DNA of 64,000 bases, taken from Arion vulgaris (Eukaryota; Mollusca; Gastropoda; Stylommatophora; Arionidae). The notes under the pieces are model-generated. The model saw only the letters and a list, made by a program, of their open reading frames with translations. It did not search any database and was not told the DNA's origin. Location: contig CM036755.1 of the NCBI GenBank assembly GCA_020796225.1, forward strand, positions 11,143,994-11,207,993, written 5' to 3'. The translations under genes and the position numbers were made by a program. Positions 12,000-26,100 of this stretch are shown piece by piece (position 1 is the stretch's first letter; every line of letters starts with the position of its first letter).

Positions 12000-12390
12000 A
12001 TTTTAATCATCGAAGAATCAATGAAAACAAACATGTTGGTTGTACATTTACACTGCATCAGCTTGAGATGGTTTCCTTCCATGCAACATTTGATAACATT
12101 TGACCTATTCTGTGTTGGATTTTCTCTCATACTTGAATCTTGGTTGTTAAATCTTAGAAACACCATTCACCACAACAGAGAATCATTTTGTTGAGTTTTT
12201 CTGGGGGCTCCCATGATATCAGCAAGCTGTCTGAGTCTGGTAGAGTCTGTATCCAGCAGAACCTGTGTTCTGCAAGTTCTTCCCAGTTTGTTGTATTCAT
12301 GTCCAACACCTTTAGTTCTAATATCAACATTTTCTAAACATCATATTTTCTTTACATTGAAACTGTAAACGACAGTGTGTTGCTGGAACA
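12000..12390. other. Unassigned intergenic sequence
   Basis: No repeat family, domain or splice pattern recognised; scattered short ORFs only. Confidence 0.4.
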
Positions 12391-12644
12391 CACAAGAGGA
12401 GCAAAGAATAGTAACACTTCGACTTACAAGGCATATTGTAAGAAGCGTGTTAGGTTTGACTTGGGACTGGCTACCCCAGAAACTCTACCACAAAAACTGC
12501 ACTGAGATAGACACTAGAGGGTAAATGAAAACATGAAAGACCCCAATCTGACCTGGATAAAGTAAAACAAGAACTGAAAGCAATGAATCACAGCTAGAAC
12601 ACAATACAGAGGATGAAGAAGAATGGTGTACATTTGTTGTTGCT

Positions 12645-12895
12645 CAAGCACGGGAGATGCGATGGATAGGACACACGCTGAGGAAACCTTCTAACAGTAT
12701 CACAAGACAGGTTCTCCGATGGAATCCCCAGGGCAATAGAGGTAGGGGAAGACCCACTAACACCTGGAGACAGGAGTTGGAGACGGAATGTAAGAAAATG
12801 GGGACATCTGGAACAAATGGCCTTGGATAGGCAGGCTTGGAAGGACCTATGCTTCCCTAGGGGCGAAGGGTGAAAGAAGAATAAGAAGCACCGGA
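12645..12895 (+). mobile_element. LINE 3' fragment, WNPQG type
   Basis: It reads [37 protein letters not shown] with nearby frame slips, plus [10 protein letters not shown]. Same module as at 23480. Confidence 0.7.
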
Positions 12896-13524
12896 GGCAT
12901 CACAATATAGAGAGACAATCCTTAAAGTACAGAGGAAGTGGCTTCTACAACAATTCAGAATTTTCACCCAACTCAGAAAGTCTTAGTTTTCCCATTAGAT
13001 CTGGGTGGCTATGGAGTCAATTGTACCAGGAATTGAATACTGTACATTAGTGTACAAAGCCAGCTAACAAATATAGTGAATCCTAACACAGGAAAATTAC
13101 AGCAAGTTGGGAAGCTGAAGCAGAACTGTAGAAAAGGATGTGAAAGCAACAAGAAGCTTGTGGATGGAACTTAAAAAGAGGGAAAAATAGAGTTGGGAGA
13201 GTGAGTTGAGTGCTATGCTCCTAGAGGAGCATGATGAACCAAAATTCTGATTAGAATGAAGTCTCAATTCAAAACATGAACACAGTGACAATGTGAGCAT
13301 TGATAGAGTAGTGGTTAGTGAACTTGGTGTCGATATTGGTACAGCCCGAAAAGAATGACATACCAAATATGCAAATAGATTGACTAATCAACATCGAACT
13401 GACATGTTGGACTGCTGAACGCTGATGGATTTGTTGAGGTGGGGATAAGAACATCTATGAACATATCCAATGCACTTAGTATAGTGGTACGAGAAGAATA
13501 CAATAGACTTTTACATAAACTCAT

Positions 13525-13775
13525 CATCATCAAGGTACATATCCTTTATAGGACGTTGCTCTTGCAGCGCATCTGAAATTCACTGTCTCTAGCCAGTTCA
13601 CCCACTTCACCGATGGTTATATTCATGGTTTCTTTAATATCTTGTAGCCATCTTCTTCTTAGTCTGCCTCTGTGTCCTGGGACCCTGCCCTCTAATATTG
13701 TTCTCTCCAGGCCATCGTGACGCTTGATGTGACCAAAGTATCTAATTGTTCTGTATAGTATGTTGTTTATGAGCC
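13525..13775 (-). mobile_element. LINE-L1 3' end
   Basis: Decayed minus-strand copy of the [28 protein letters not shown] module. It sits just downstream of the UTP4 stop. Confidence 0.75.
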
Positions 13776-14023
13776 ATAAACTACATTACTTGAAAACTGA
13801 AATGATATGCTTGAGTCAAGAAACCCAGACAGAATACAAGAGACCTCACGGAGCAGAACATTTCCAGCAACAAACAGCAATACTAAAATAACAGACACAC
13901 TCTGTGAAGGCAGGGACTTACTGACGCTGACCACATTTACCCTCTGAGACTTATCCTGGAACAGGTCGCATCTTTCAATCACTTAGCACACACACACACA
14001 CACACATTCATATTTGTTTCCAA

Positions 14024-14143
14024 TTAGGAGACTCCAAACTTCTTCTGTTTAAATGATGGAGGTAAATTTTCTTCTATCTCTGATGGTGGTCTCTCCACAA
14101 CAGCCAGCTGTCCATTAGATGTGAATCCAGCAAACAGCAAGTA
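14024..14143 (-). CDS. UTP4: UTP4 terminal coding exon 18
   Basis: It reads [20 protein letters not shown], then [19 protein letters not shown] and a TAA stop at 14024-14026. It matches the PLLFMDL..TLVAVERPLDDIIAQLPPPIKKKKFGT end of cirhin. The acceptor is TATTCTCCTAG. I see no canonical AATAAA on this strand in the next 200 nt, where a (CA)n run and repeats follow. Confidence 0.94.
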   Translation of the reverse strand, partial: YLLFAGFTSNGQLAVVERPPSEIEENLPPSFKQKKFGVS

Positions 14144-17100
14144 CTAGGAGAATAGAAGCACAAGAAAAATCTGAAATTCTTCAGTTACAATATATATATA
14201 TATTTTTTTTTTTTCTTTCGTCCGCTTTCAACTCAGACGAAGTTTCATATCTGAAACTGATTTTTGCGTGAAAATCCGTTTTCCAATTTCTTACAATGGC
14301 AGCAGCGTGCACATTGTAAATTACTTTACACTGGCAGCCGTGTGCTCAATGTACTCGTAATTAGTATTCCCTCGCCATACAGGCAGATTTTCTCCGACTT
14401 CAGAGGTACTCACGTTATCGTCCTGAGTAAGACCAGGGGACTCGAACAAATGCCGGACAGTAGGTTCGAACCCGAGCTATGAGGCGTCTCACAGCTAGCA
14501 GGCCGAGCTACTATCAACTACTCTAGGCAGTCCCCCAATATATATATATGATTGATTGGATCATCATCATTGCACTTCGGTGAGTAACCATGTATGCTCT
14601 GATCTCTTCGGCAGTGCACAAACTCTGTAGCACCGGCAAAGGTCTTCGACATAATTTTGAAAATGAAGATATTTTGTACAAATTTTATTTTTAATCTTTT
14701 ATTAATGAATTTTGTCTGGGCAACGGCTATACAGCCTGCTCTTCTCGAGTTTAAACTGCCAATAGTTCTTTTATGTGCTGAAATTGAACATGGGCCCTAT
14801 GTTTTATCCTCCGTCTCTGATAGGACTAGGAGCTTGATCTCACCTACACTGAGATAAGGGATCTCTGGAAAAATATCCTAGTGGCTTCACGAGAGAGCGA
14901 ACTGAGTACCTTTGACATGAGAGGCGATCACCTAACCTCTACACCCCAGAGAGACTCCCTATATATATATTGGGGAATATGTTGTTAGGTCCGTATTTTT
15001 GAATTAACCATCATCACGTGATCGGTGATGTGGTCAACATCACAGTTGAAGGCCGTTACTATCCAGTCTTTTTATCCAGTCTTCTTCGTTCACACGCTAT
15101 GAATTCAGGCGTAGCCGAGGCGTCTGGTGTGGAGCTTCTGACTGATTTTTTTTTGAAAGCCTGCTTACCGTTTTATTGGTTTCCTCGTCATACAGGCGAG
15201 CTTTTTCCTACTTCAGAGTTAATTTTACTTTCCAGTATGTTTCTTTTACCCAAGTACAGCTAGATCAACCTGATAGCCATTACGGTTGGGAAAAAAACCT
15301 CTACATCTACCGTGGAGTTGAACCTGGACCACGTACCTAAGAAACGAGTGCAATAACCACTTTGCTGTCACAGATCTCGAATACCTCATAGCTTCAGTCG
15401 TTTTATTTATGTTTTTATTCAGATTGTTGGTCAATTAAATATGAACAAGGAATTTATAGATTTTTTACTCATCATTATCAAATAGCCAGTCCTAATGTGA
15501 ACTTTGCCACCCTTACAGTCCTTCGGAATTTCTCATATGTCAGATGTCTTGCCTCTGCAGCCTTCATGCTCAAATCATCAGTTACCTCCTGAATCCATCT
15601 TCTCCACGATCTTCCTCTTCTTTGCCTGGATGCCTTCTTCCATGATGGTCTTCTCCAACCATTTGTATCTCTTTATATTTCTAAAATACTTCAATTTTCT
15701 TATTCTTAGCATCAGTCAGTTTTCTTTGAATTTGAGTTCTTTCTGGAAAGATCTATTTGTTCTCTTCTAACAACAGTAAATATTATACAATTTAGATTGT
15801 GTACTTCTTCAAACGCTCCATATCAATCACTGGTTAAACCACTCTTTGTGTACTTCTTCCAACGCTCCATATCAATCACTGGTTAAACCACTCTTTGTGT
15901 ACTTCTTCCAACGCTCCATATCAATCACTGGTTAAACCACTCTTTGTGTACTTCTTCCAACGCTCCATATCAATCACTGGTTAAACCACTCTTTGTGTAC
16001 TTCTTCCAACGCTCCATATCAATCACTGGTTAAACCACTCTTTGTGTACTTCTTCCAACGCTCCATATCAATCACTGGTTAAACCACTCTTTGTGATTTG
16101 TATGTGGTTTGAACCAAGAGTGATTATGCGTTCGCGGTTATGCGCGACGAGTAGGCAGGCAAATCCGATTTCTGCTAATTTTTTTATTTACTAGGGTAGA
16201 TTCCTAGGAGTGTGTACTAACAATATGAAATATGAAGCATTGCCACTTCTGTAACTTAGTTCAGAGTACAAATAAAACTAGTTACACAACTTGAACAACA
16301 GGGCATACCTTATATTTGTGGCAAACTCTAGCAAAGGTATTCACCAGGAGAGGACCATGAGTATGAGCCTTATCTTCTGGTTTCTTCAGTGTCTGATAAG
16401 AAAGAAAGAAATAAGTATGGTGTTGCTACAAAATGTAAAATATGGAGGACAGATAAAAACACAAAAAGGTGAGTTTTTATAAATAATTTTAAAATCGTAA
16501 TATGTAAAATGCTCCCGCAATGTGCGTGGAATTTTTCCCGACCGCGACGGTCTCTCAGGTCGACCCAGCCTCAACTGGGTACCAGACATGCTCTGGGAAA
16601 GTATAGGCGGCGGCGTGATGCTGACCACATCACCCATCGTGTGCCGACGGTCAATGAAAAATACAGGCCTAACACTGTATTGACCTATATACCACGAGGT
16701 ATGAAAGGGTTCCTTTACTTTTTTTTACTAATATGTAAAATAAGAACGCAAATCCAGTCCTTCGAAACTAAATGCTACAGAAAGATCCTACGAATACCAT
16801 GGATAGAAAAAAGGAAGAACACTGATGTCCGGAAAGAACTAAACGTTAACGAGAATTGGCTGATAAACAACATACTATACAGAAAAATTAGATACTTTGG
16901 TCACATCAAGCGTCACGATGGCCTGGAAAGAACAATACTAGAGGGCAGGGTCCCAGGACGCAGAGGCAGACCAAGAAGAAGATGGCTACAAGATATTAAA
17001 GAAACCATGAACATGACCATCGCTGAAGTGGGTGAACTGGCAAGAGACAGAGTGAATTTCAGATGTGCTGCAAAGAGAGCAATGTCCTATAAAGGATACG

Positions 17101-20100
17101 CACCTTGATGATGATGATGAATATGTAAAAACAAAGAATTGTTTTTTTAGTTTAGTTGTCAGATCATCACTGCACATTGAACCAATTAGTCCATAAGTGC
17201 CCCGATCTCCTTCTCAGTATGTCTCTTAGCGTGTGGCGACTAACGACCCCGGTTCTTTGTTAGTTTACTATTTTTCTTTGGCTACCAGTATAGTGCTCTT
17301 CTCAAGACACACCAAATTTGACTTGGTAAAGTAGTTTTAGAAAGTACAAAACAAGAAATAATTTGACTGCATTTTTTTTTTCTTTCTTTCGTCCGCTTTC
17401 AACTCAGGACGAAGTTTCATCTCTGAAACTGATTTTTGCGTGAAAATCTGTTTTCCAATTTCTTACAATGGCAGCAGCGTGCACATTGTAAATTACTTTA
17501 CACTGGCAGCCGTGTGCTCAATGTACTCGTAATTAGTATTCCTCGCCATACAGGCAGATTTTCTCCGACTTCAGAGGTACTCATGTTATCGTCCTGAGTA
17601 AGACCAGGGACTCGAACAAATGCCGGACAGTAGGTTCGAACCCGAGCTATGAGGCGTCTCACAGCTAGCAGGCCGAGCTACTATCAACTACTCTAGGCAG
17701 TCCCCTATTTGACTGCATAATCTGGGAACATGAGTTGAGGCCTTTTTTCTTCTTTGACCAAAAGCAAACAATGGGAGATGTGGTTAACGTCACGCTGGTT
17801 GGATTTACTTCTAAGTGTTTCTCTGACACCCAATTAAGGCTGGTTCAACATGAAAAGATATCAAACTCCAAATGGAAATTTAAATCCTAGGATCACTCAT
17901 GTAGGAAGCAAGTAGACAGCGTACTGTGCAAACGCATCTATCAATGTGAGTATCGTCATCACCAAAGTTACATATCCTTTATAGGACATTGCTCTCTTTG
18001 CAGCACATCTGAAATTCACTCTGTCTCTAGCCAGTTCACCCACTTCGTCGATGGTCATATTCATGGTTTCTTTAATATCTTGTAGCCATCTTCTTCTTGG
18101 TCTGCCTCTGCATCCTGGGATCCTACCCTCTAATATTGTTCTCTCCATGCCACCGTAACGCTTGATGTGACCAAAGTATCTAATTTTTCTGTATAGTGTT
18201 TTGTTTATCAGCCAATTGTCTTTAACATTCAGTTCTTTCAGGACATCAGTGTTCTTTCTTTTCTTCTGTCCATGGTATTCGTAGGATCTTTCTGTAGCAT
18301 TTAGTTGTGAGTACACAAAGAAAGAAATATTTGCTAGAATAGGTTGTCACTGAGAGAAAACAGTAGCAACTAGTTCCAGCATGAGGTTGCTTATGTTTTC
18401 TGGGACGTTGAGGCACATAGTAACACTTCGTATAAAAGGGTTTTAAAGCCGAAGGATTGACTTCATTGCACCGGGTTTTACCCTATCTGGCTCGGTCCCT
18501 CTCGGCAGAAATGGCACCTGCCAAGAGTATTGCACAAAGCACGAACTCCGTAGCTCCAGCAACAATCCTAGGGGTCTCTGGAAAACTGCACTCGTGAACA
18601 GAAGGCCGTTGTCCAGATTCGAACCCACGTCCTTCGACTCGCAAGGCAAAGGGCTTAACCACTCAGCCACAGAGACCCTGAACACTTCGTATAAGACTTG
18701 TCAGGGCTAGGAATCACAATGTTTGTATAATGGTCCATAATTCACAACCATAAGTAGCCACTGGAAAAATGCATGGTCTCAGTATTTTTAATTGTAATAT
18801 TTTGCTGGTGCTTTGCCACATGTTCTTTGACACAGACGCCCACCGTATCATAAATATAACCAAAATATTTCTTTGTACTTACCATAGTTTTATCTAAAAC
18901 ACAAAGTACTGAATCAGTATGTAGGAGAATGTTGTCAGCGTTGTCTGGACAGTAGGCAATGTTCATGATTTGTTTCAATGGCTTCAGCCAATTCTTGTGA
19001 AACAATGCACTATTCTCTCGACTCCATTTTGTGTATTCTTTCTTGTTGATGTCAAACTCGTACAACTAAGAAATGGAAACATAACAAAAAAACAGATTTG
19101 AAGTAGGTTCAACGTGAAGATTGTCTGGCCGATGGATTAGAGCATGGCTCCCATGTGGGAGACCCGTGTTCAATCCACGGTAAGGCCAAAGATTTTTTCT
19201 GTTTTGTGCATAAAATTAAAATAATAACCTAACAGCTTCGTGGCGATTGCACTAGCCATGCAGCCATTAAATTTCTCAGGCTCTCGTCCTATCTGCCCTA
19301 CACCGCCATAAAAAGCAGTACTACAGGAAGTAACGACAATTTGTTTTGTTAAACATGAAGATGAACAAACAAACAAACTGTGCATCATTGGAAACCATGA
19401 CGATGATGGAGGCGGATATATCATGTACACTTCATCTCTCCAACGTGCCGCACCATCTTGACCAGAAGTCGCTACCAAACATGGAATTATAAAATCCACC
19501 TGTGTGGTACCGGGCCCCCGCAAGGGAATCAAAGAATAGTATCACTGCAACCTACAAGGCATGTCGTAAGAGGAGAATGAGGTAGAACCTGGGGAAGCTA
19601 CCCTAGTAAATAAAAAGCATTGCAAAATCGGATGTGCTGGCCTACTTGTAGGCGCATAACTGGCATATGGTACAATCGCTCTTAGGATCAGATCACATAC
19701 AAATCACACAGAGTGGTTAACAAGCGTTCAAAATCCTGAAACTGGAAAGCTGCTGCCTGGGCAAAATTTAGTAGAAAAAAAATTAAACTAAAATTCCTAC
19801 AAAAATATCACAATCTTCAAAATGATATCGGGCATCCTCGCAGGTGTTAAGGAGTTTATGCACTGCAGCTGAGATCTTCCTGTGTAAGAAAGAGATCAGA
19901 GCACACATGGTTACTCACCGAATTGCAATGATGATGGTCCTATCAATAAATCAACCTTGAAGTCAGAAAGATAGTTCTTCAGTTCTACATAAAGATAATA
20001 CTGAAATATGAATATGAGTCATGGACAATAAACAGATAGCAAACTTCTCTGGAGACCACAGAAATTTGGTGTTACAGAAGAATGATAAGAATCCCATTGA

Positions 20101-23100
20101 CTGTTAAAATGATGTGAATGTTGATGTGTTGAAAGATAATGCCAAGACACTGAGAAAGCTTATTAATATAAGTAAGAGGCAGTCATTTGGGGTGGGCGGC
20201 ACATGTGATAAGAAAGGGAAGGTTTAGAGCACATTGCGACAACTAGTAAAAATCAATGGGAGGCAAGACAGAGAGAGAAAATTCTAGACACTTTGGCTTC
20301 ATGGCAAGGAAGAGTGTCAACAACCAAACATAGATGTTTGTGGGAATCCATGATCTCCTTCACCAGCCAGCATGATGATGATGATGATAGTCTGGTCAGT
20401 TAAGAGTTAAAATGTTTATATTGAGAAGAAATGCTAAATGTGCATGCTATAGCATCAACATTTGACAAACATGTGATTGTTCGTAACTTTGCAACTCATT
20501 TGTTTCTCACTTCAAATACTTACAGAGTGGTTACAGTAGGCTATAGCCAGGACTTGACTGTGAGGGGAGAAGGCCAGTGCACTGACCTGTGACACTAGGA
20601 TCGGGCATGAGCATATATGCTGAAAGAAAAGATAGAGAGAAAAAAATTATCAGTTTCAATAATCCTCCTTCTGTCTTTTCCTTGATAGGAGAATATTAAC
20701 TCCTAGTGGACACCTAGTAAATATAATGAAGGAAAGTAATGCATTTATAATGAAGACACCTATGGAAAGTAATACATATAACAAAAACACCTATGGAAAG
20801 TCATGCAAATATAATGAAGACACCTATGGAAAGTAATGTAATTATAATGAAGACACCTATGACAATTAATACAGATATCAACCTGTAACCCACAATGATA
20901 AAAATAACAGAGCAGTTCACCTATTTGAGTAGTAATTTTGATTTCACTAGAAATATTTAACAAGAAATTATGATGCGAATTGTCAAAGCAACATCAGCTT
21001 TTTCAAAGTCTAAATAAAATATGGAACTGCAAGTTATAAGGTTTGGAAATTAAGTTACAAATTTTCAATTCCAATGTTGAAATCAATACTAACATATGCC
21101 AACAAGAGTTGAAAATGACTAAAGATATAGAAAGTTGAAAATAGATGTCTGTGAAAAATAATGAACATAAAATGGGACAAATTCAGAAGAAGTGATGGTA
21201 TCAGAGAAATGGCTGGTCGGCCGCTAGTAAAAGCTGTTATAAGAAAGAGAAGATGGAGATATGTTGATGAAGCTTATCTTGTTGATGCAGCTTATCTCCA
21301 TCTGATCTTTCTTATAATAGTTGTTACTAGTGTTTGATCAGATATTTGTTCTCAAGGTATGCGCAACATTTCATCTTCTCTTTCTTATAACGGTTGTTAC
21401 TAGTGGTTGACCAGACATTTCTCTAATGCTTGTAGCTTCTATTCACGTAATATTACCTGACCAGACTGAACACTGTAGATGTGCACTCCATGGTCCAGGG
21501 TTGCAATTGCTACATGTCTACTGTCAGGGCTGACTGCAATTCTGTGTATTTGTGAACCTAAAAAAATGTGTGTCACAAAATTAGCCTCCCTACTGCAAAC
21601 ATACACAAACCACACATGCGTCAGCACATACAAGCCACTCATGCATCAACACACAAACCACACACTTGTGCGACACCCTCACATAAACTGTATATACGTT
21701 CATAGTTCATATGTACGGTTCCAACTTCACTGCAACGGGTCACCCCATAATGGCTCCTTCATGTGCCAACGAAAATCACACGAAATGCTAACAATTGTCT
21801 CCTGTGTGAACTAATTTCAGAAAGAAACAGTCATACCACCACAAAAAATAACCTGCACCGCATAAATGCATATGGTCGTCGCTAAAGTGTCAACACAACA
21901 CTGTTCATCACTTGAATTGCAATTCATGTCGAAGGGAACATCAATCATGACAAAATCCAGCTTCCTGCACACAAAATATCACTGCATATGGAAGATTGAG
22001 TCAGTTCATCGTAACCGCTGTCCTCCATTTTCTGAATACCCACACAAAGTTGACACAGCAAAAAGCATTCCATGTAACATTCCTAGCTCACAGCGCTTCT
22101 CAAGCACTAACTCAGTAGCTTGGCAAATAAAACCGGAAAATACCCAACTAAACATGGTGGAAATGCGCTAGCAAAGTCGTGTCCAGAATCAAACAGTCCT
22201 GATTCTGAATGGTCCTCTCGTATTACGCCATTGCAGGCCAGATTCTTTCAAAAAAAGTTCATAGCTCATAGTTAATTATACAGTTTCATAAAATCAAAAA
22301 CGTACGATCACAGCATTGGATATGAGATGTGTACTTCTTTTCTTGAACGCTCCATATCAACCACTCTGTGTGATATGTATGTGATTCAAGCATACGAGCG
22401 ATTGTACGGTGTGCCAGTTATAGGCCTACAAGTAACACATCTGTTCTACTGGTCAGCACATCTGATTTCTGATACGCTTTTTATTTACTAGTGTAGCTTC
22501 CCTAGGCCTCTACCTCAGTCGTCTCTTACGATATGCCTTGTAGGTTGCAGTGTTACTATTTTTGCTTCCCTTGCGGGCCCCGGCAACACACGGCGGAGAT
22601 GTGTACAAAATGCAGCAGATAAAACAAGAAGAGCTCAAATAAAACGCTTCGGATTGCCGGTTATTATAAGCGTGAGATGGTAATAGATGTGGTTTCATTC
22701 TCATTAGGTGACCGAACCATTTTATTTGTTTTCTAATATGTTGGATGCATGATGTGATTTCTAATGTTCTCATTTCTCAATATATCCTGTCTTGTAACAT
22801 TGAGGGCTTTTCTTAAACAGTTCATTTCACATGTTGTGATCTTTCTTTCTTGGGATTTACTTAGGGACCATGCGTGACATTGATAACAGAGAGTTGGTAT
22901 GCCGGGGCAAGCAAGAGAGCAAAGAATAGTAATACTGCGACCTATAAGGCATGTTGTCACAGGCGGCTGAGGTAGGCGCCTCGGGAAGCTACTCTAGTAA
23001 ATAAAAAGTGTAGCAGAAATCAGATGTGCTGGCTACTTGTAGGCACATAACTGGCCCAGCGCACATTAAGGCACATAACTTGCACAGCGCAGTCGCTCTT

Positions 23101-26100
23101 AGGCTCGGATCACATTCAAATCACAAAGAGTGGTTGATATGGAGCGTTCGAAAAAGAAGTTATGGACCATGTTTGACATTGATAATAGAGAGTTGGTAGA
23201 AATATGCAATTTATCAGTTATCGCTGGACTGCCATGTATTGGGTTAGAAGCTGAAAATGGGGCTTTGGTCTTTCCGTGTAAGGTGGTTGATGTTGTCATC
23301 GGGACTGTTGTGACACTGATTTAGTAACAAATAAGCCAAATATGGAAATAATCAATATCCATGCCCTGCGTTATCAACAATGGTCCTCTATTGTTGATAA
23401 CGCAGGGCATGGATATTGAGCCCAAACAAGAGATTGAGCCCCTATGGGTATGCCTGTAGTACTGTTCTATTGGTTCTAGCTAACTAGCTTCAATGTAAAC
23501 CAGATTATGCTGAAGAAAACAGCTCTACAGGATGTAGAATCATACACACACCTTGGTAGCAACATAGACACAGAAGGAGGAACAAACAAAGATGTCAAGA
23601 TAAGAATACAAAAGCAAGATGAAACTTTATTGCATTGAGTAAGATATGGAAGTCAAAGGAGATCAAAACAAACACAAAACTGAGAACCTTACAATCAAAT
23701 GTGAAGTCAGGACTGCTCTATGGCTCAGAAACATGGAAGACAACAAAAGAAACCACCAGAAAACTACATAAATGGATGCTTACGTAGAATAGAGGGTATG
23801 ATAAGATTACAAACGAGGAACTCAGAGAAAGAGCTAAGGAAGAGGCACTGGCAATGGATAGGACATAGATTGAGAAGACCGATCTGAAGCATTGTAAGAC
23901 AAGTAATGTTTTGGAACCCACAGGGAAAGAGGAGTAGGAGAAGGCCTAGACAGACCTGGAGAAAAGAGCTGGAGGCTGATATTAAAAGGATAAGTAAAAC
24001 ATGGAAAGAATTGGAAGGGATGGCAAGAGAGAGGAAGAGCTGGAAGAAGTTTGTTGAAGACCTGTGCTCCGTTGGGAGTTGAAATGTGAAGAAGAACAAA
24101 CTTCAAAACAAAAATGTACACTTACTAGAGACATTCTGCAACAGAACATTAGATTCCACTGCTATCATATTCATCAACTGAACAACTCCTGTTGTTAGTA
24201 CTGCTATTAGTGTGTTCCCATTTGGTGTGAAGATCAAGTGATGAGCTGGCTGTACAAATCTGCAGTCCACATGATCTAAGGTCACCAAGGGAGGATTTGA
24301 ACCATCAGTTTTCTGTTTGAGATTGGTAAATAATTGGTGAAATATAGCAGATGGCGAGAAGAAATAGTTGCAGACGGCAGTTTTAAATTAACTTTGATGA
24401 TCACACTTGAAGGATCTAATCTTCAAGTACCTCTGAAGTCAGCGAAGGCTCGCCTGTATGGTGAGGGAAACCAGTCAAATGGTAAGCAGGCATCATGCAA
24501 AAATCAGTAAGAAGTGCAATACCAGACGTCATGACTTCCACCTGAATTGACAGAGGCTGTTCACAGAAGAAGAATTAACTGTGATCTTGTGGATTATAGA
24601 ATTGTTATCTTCTGCAAATGATTGCTTTTTACCTCTTCTTCTCACCTGAGTCTATCCATTGCTGGGTCTTCCTGTGCATATATTACCAGTTTAGTAGTGT
24701 CTACTGATGCAACAGCAACAAGAACAGCATTAATAAAATGAATAAAAGCTTACAAAGTGCCTTAGAACAAGAACACACAAGATCACTCCTAAAAGTGCTA
24801 CTACAGCCAGTAATAACAGTTTTCTAATCTAATAAATATTTATACATGGCAGTTCCTTGTTAGAAAATGCTTACCAAATTTTACAATCACATGCTGTATG
24901 ATTAAATAAATATTTATACATGCCAGTTCCTTGTTAAGAGACCAAGATGGAGATGGTTTATACATGTATGTCGTATGCCAGTGAGGGCATTGGCTAAGAC
25001 AGCTCTCAGGTGGACAACGGATGGGAAGAGTAGGCTTGGTCATCCAAAGGAAACATGAAGAAGAACTGTGGAGAGAGAGTTGAATTAGTGTGGCCTGACA
25101 TGGGAGACGGTTGGTAGAAAGGCAGCAGAACGGCAACAGTGGAAGTCTCTTGTGGAATCCTTATGTTTCAATCGGGACACGAAGAGGATATAGAGAGTTC
25201 CTTGTTAGAAAATACTTACCAAATTTAACTTGAACAATCGAACACCTTTGGTGTCTGAGAAAGCTATGATGCCTTCATTAGAGATTGTACTACACAGAAT
25301 CACATGTCCTGTCCTTGCCTTCAACTTCAGAAGCTTGATTCTATTCTTCACTAGAGGCAGCATCCCTCGAGCTTCATCTATGGCAGAAAAACAAATTAAA
25401 AAATGTGAATAACTTACACACAGAACAAGCTTCTATTATTCAATCAAGCAAGTGTCAGACCTGCCGGCATAGGTGATCATGTCTCTCCACAATTCTTTCT
25501 CCCTGGTGCAGTTAATTAGTTCTGACATCGACCTTTTGTTGAACCACGATGTCAGACTATCCAACATCTTCTTCCTCTTCCTTCCACAATCTCTCCTTCC
25601 CTTAATTTTTACAGTGTCCCCAAATGTTCTAAATTTCCTCTTCGCATTATAGACACTCGTTTCCACAGTATCATTGGTAGTGGATTCATGCAGTGTGTTT
25701 TTCAATTTCATAAAAGCTGCACTCGCTTGAGATATTCTACTCGAATCTCTGTTTTACATCTTCCATCTGATGTCAGGAATGTTCCCAGATACTTGAATCG
25801 ATAGACTTGTTTCAGTGTTGTGTTATTGATTTTGATATTGCTTTGTGGTTGTTTCCTGTTTCTTAGAGATAACTATTACCTCTGTTTTCTTTATATTCAT
25901 GCTTAATCCTTTCTTTTCACTTACTCTTACTTTTGTGTTATTAGAACATAAATATGAGAAGTACAACATGAAAATAAATATAATAAAGACAGAGACAATG
26001 GCAATAAGTAGACAACCAGAAAACCTTACAATAAAACTCCAGAATGAAGACATAAAACAAACAATTGAGGCCAAATACTTAGGAGCAATTTTCACAGCAG

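Noticed and set aside
14264..14482. Repeated 72-codon ORF starting [14 protein letters not shown] (also at 33561 and 37568)
   Set aside because: It is the antisense strand of SINE-C. Conservation reflects recent transposition, not protein function.
18600..18690. Possible tRNA genes from B-box/A-box matches (also at 33545, 35040, 45330, 61410)
   Set aside because: Each match is the head of a dispersed SINE with a long non-tRNA body, and cloverleaf pairing is eroded.
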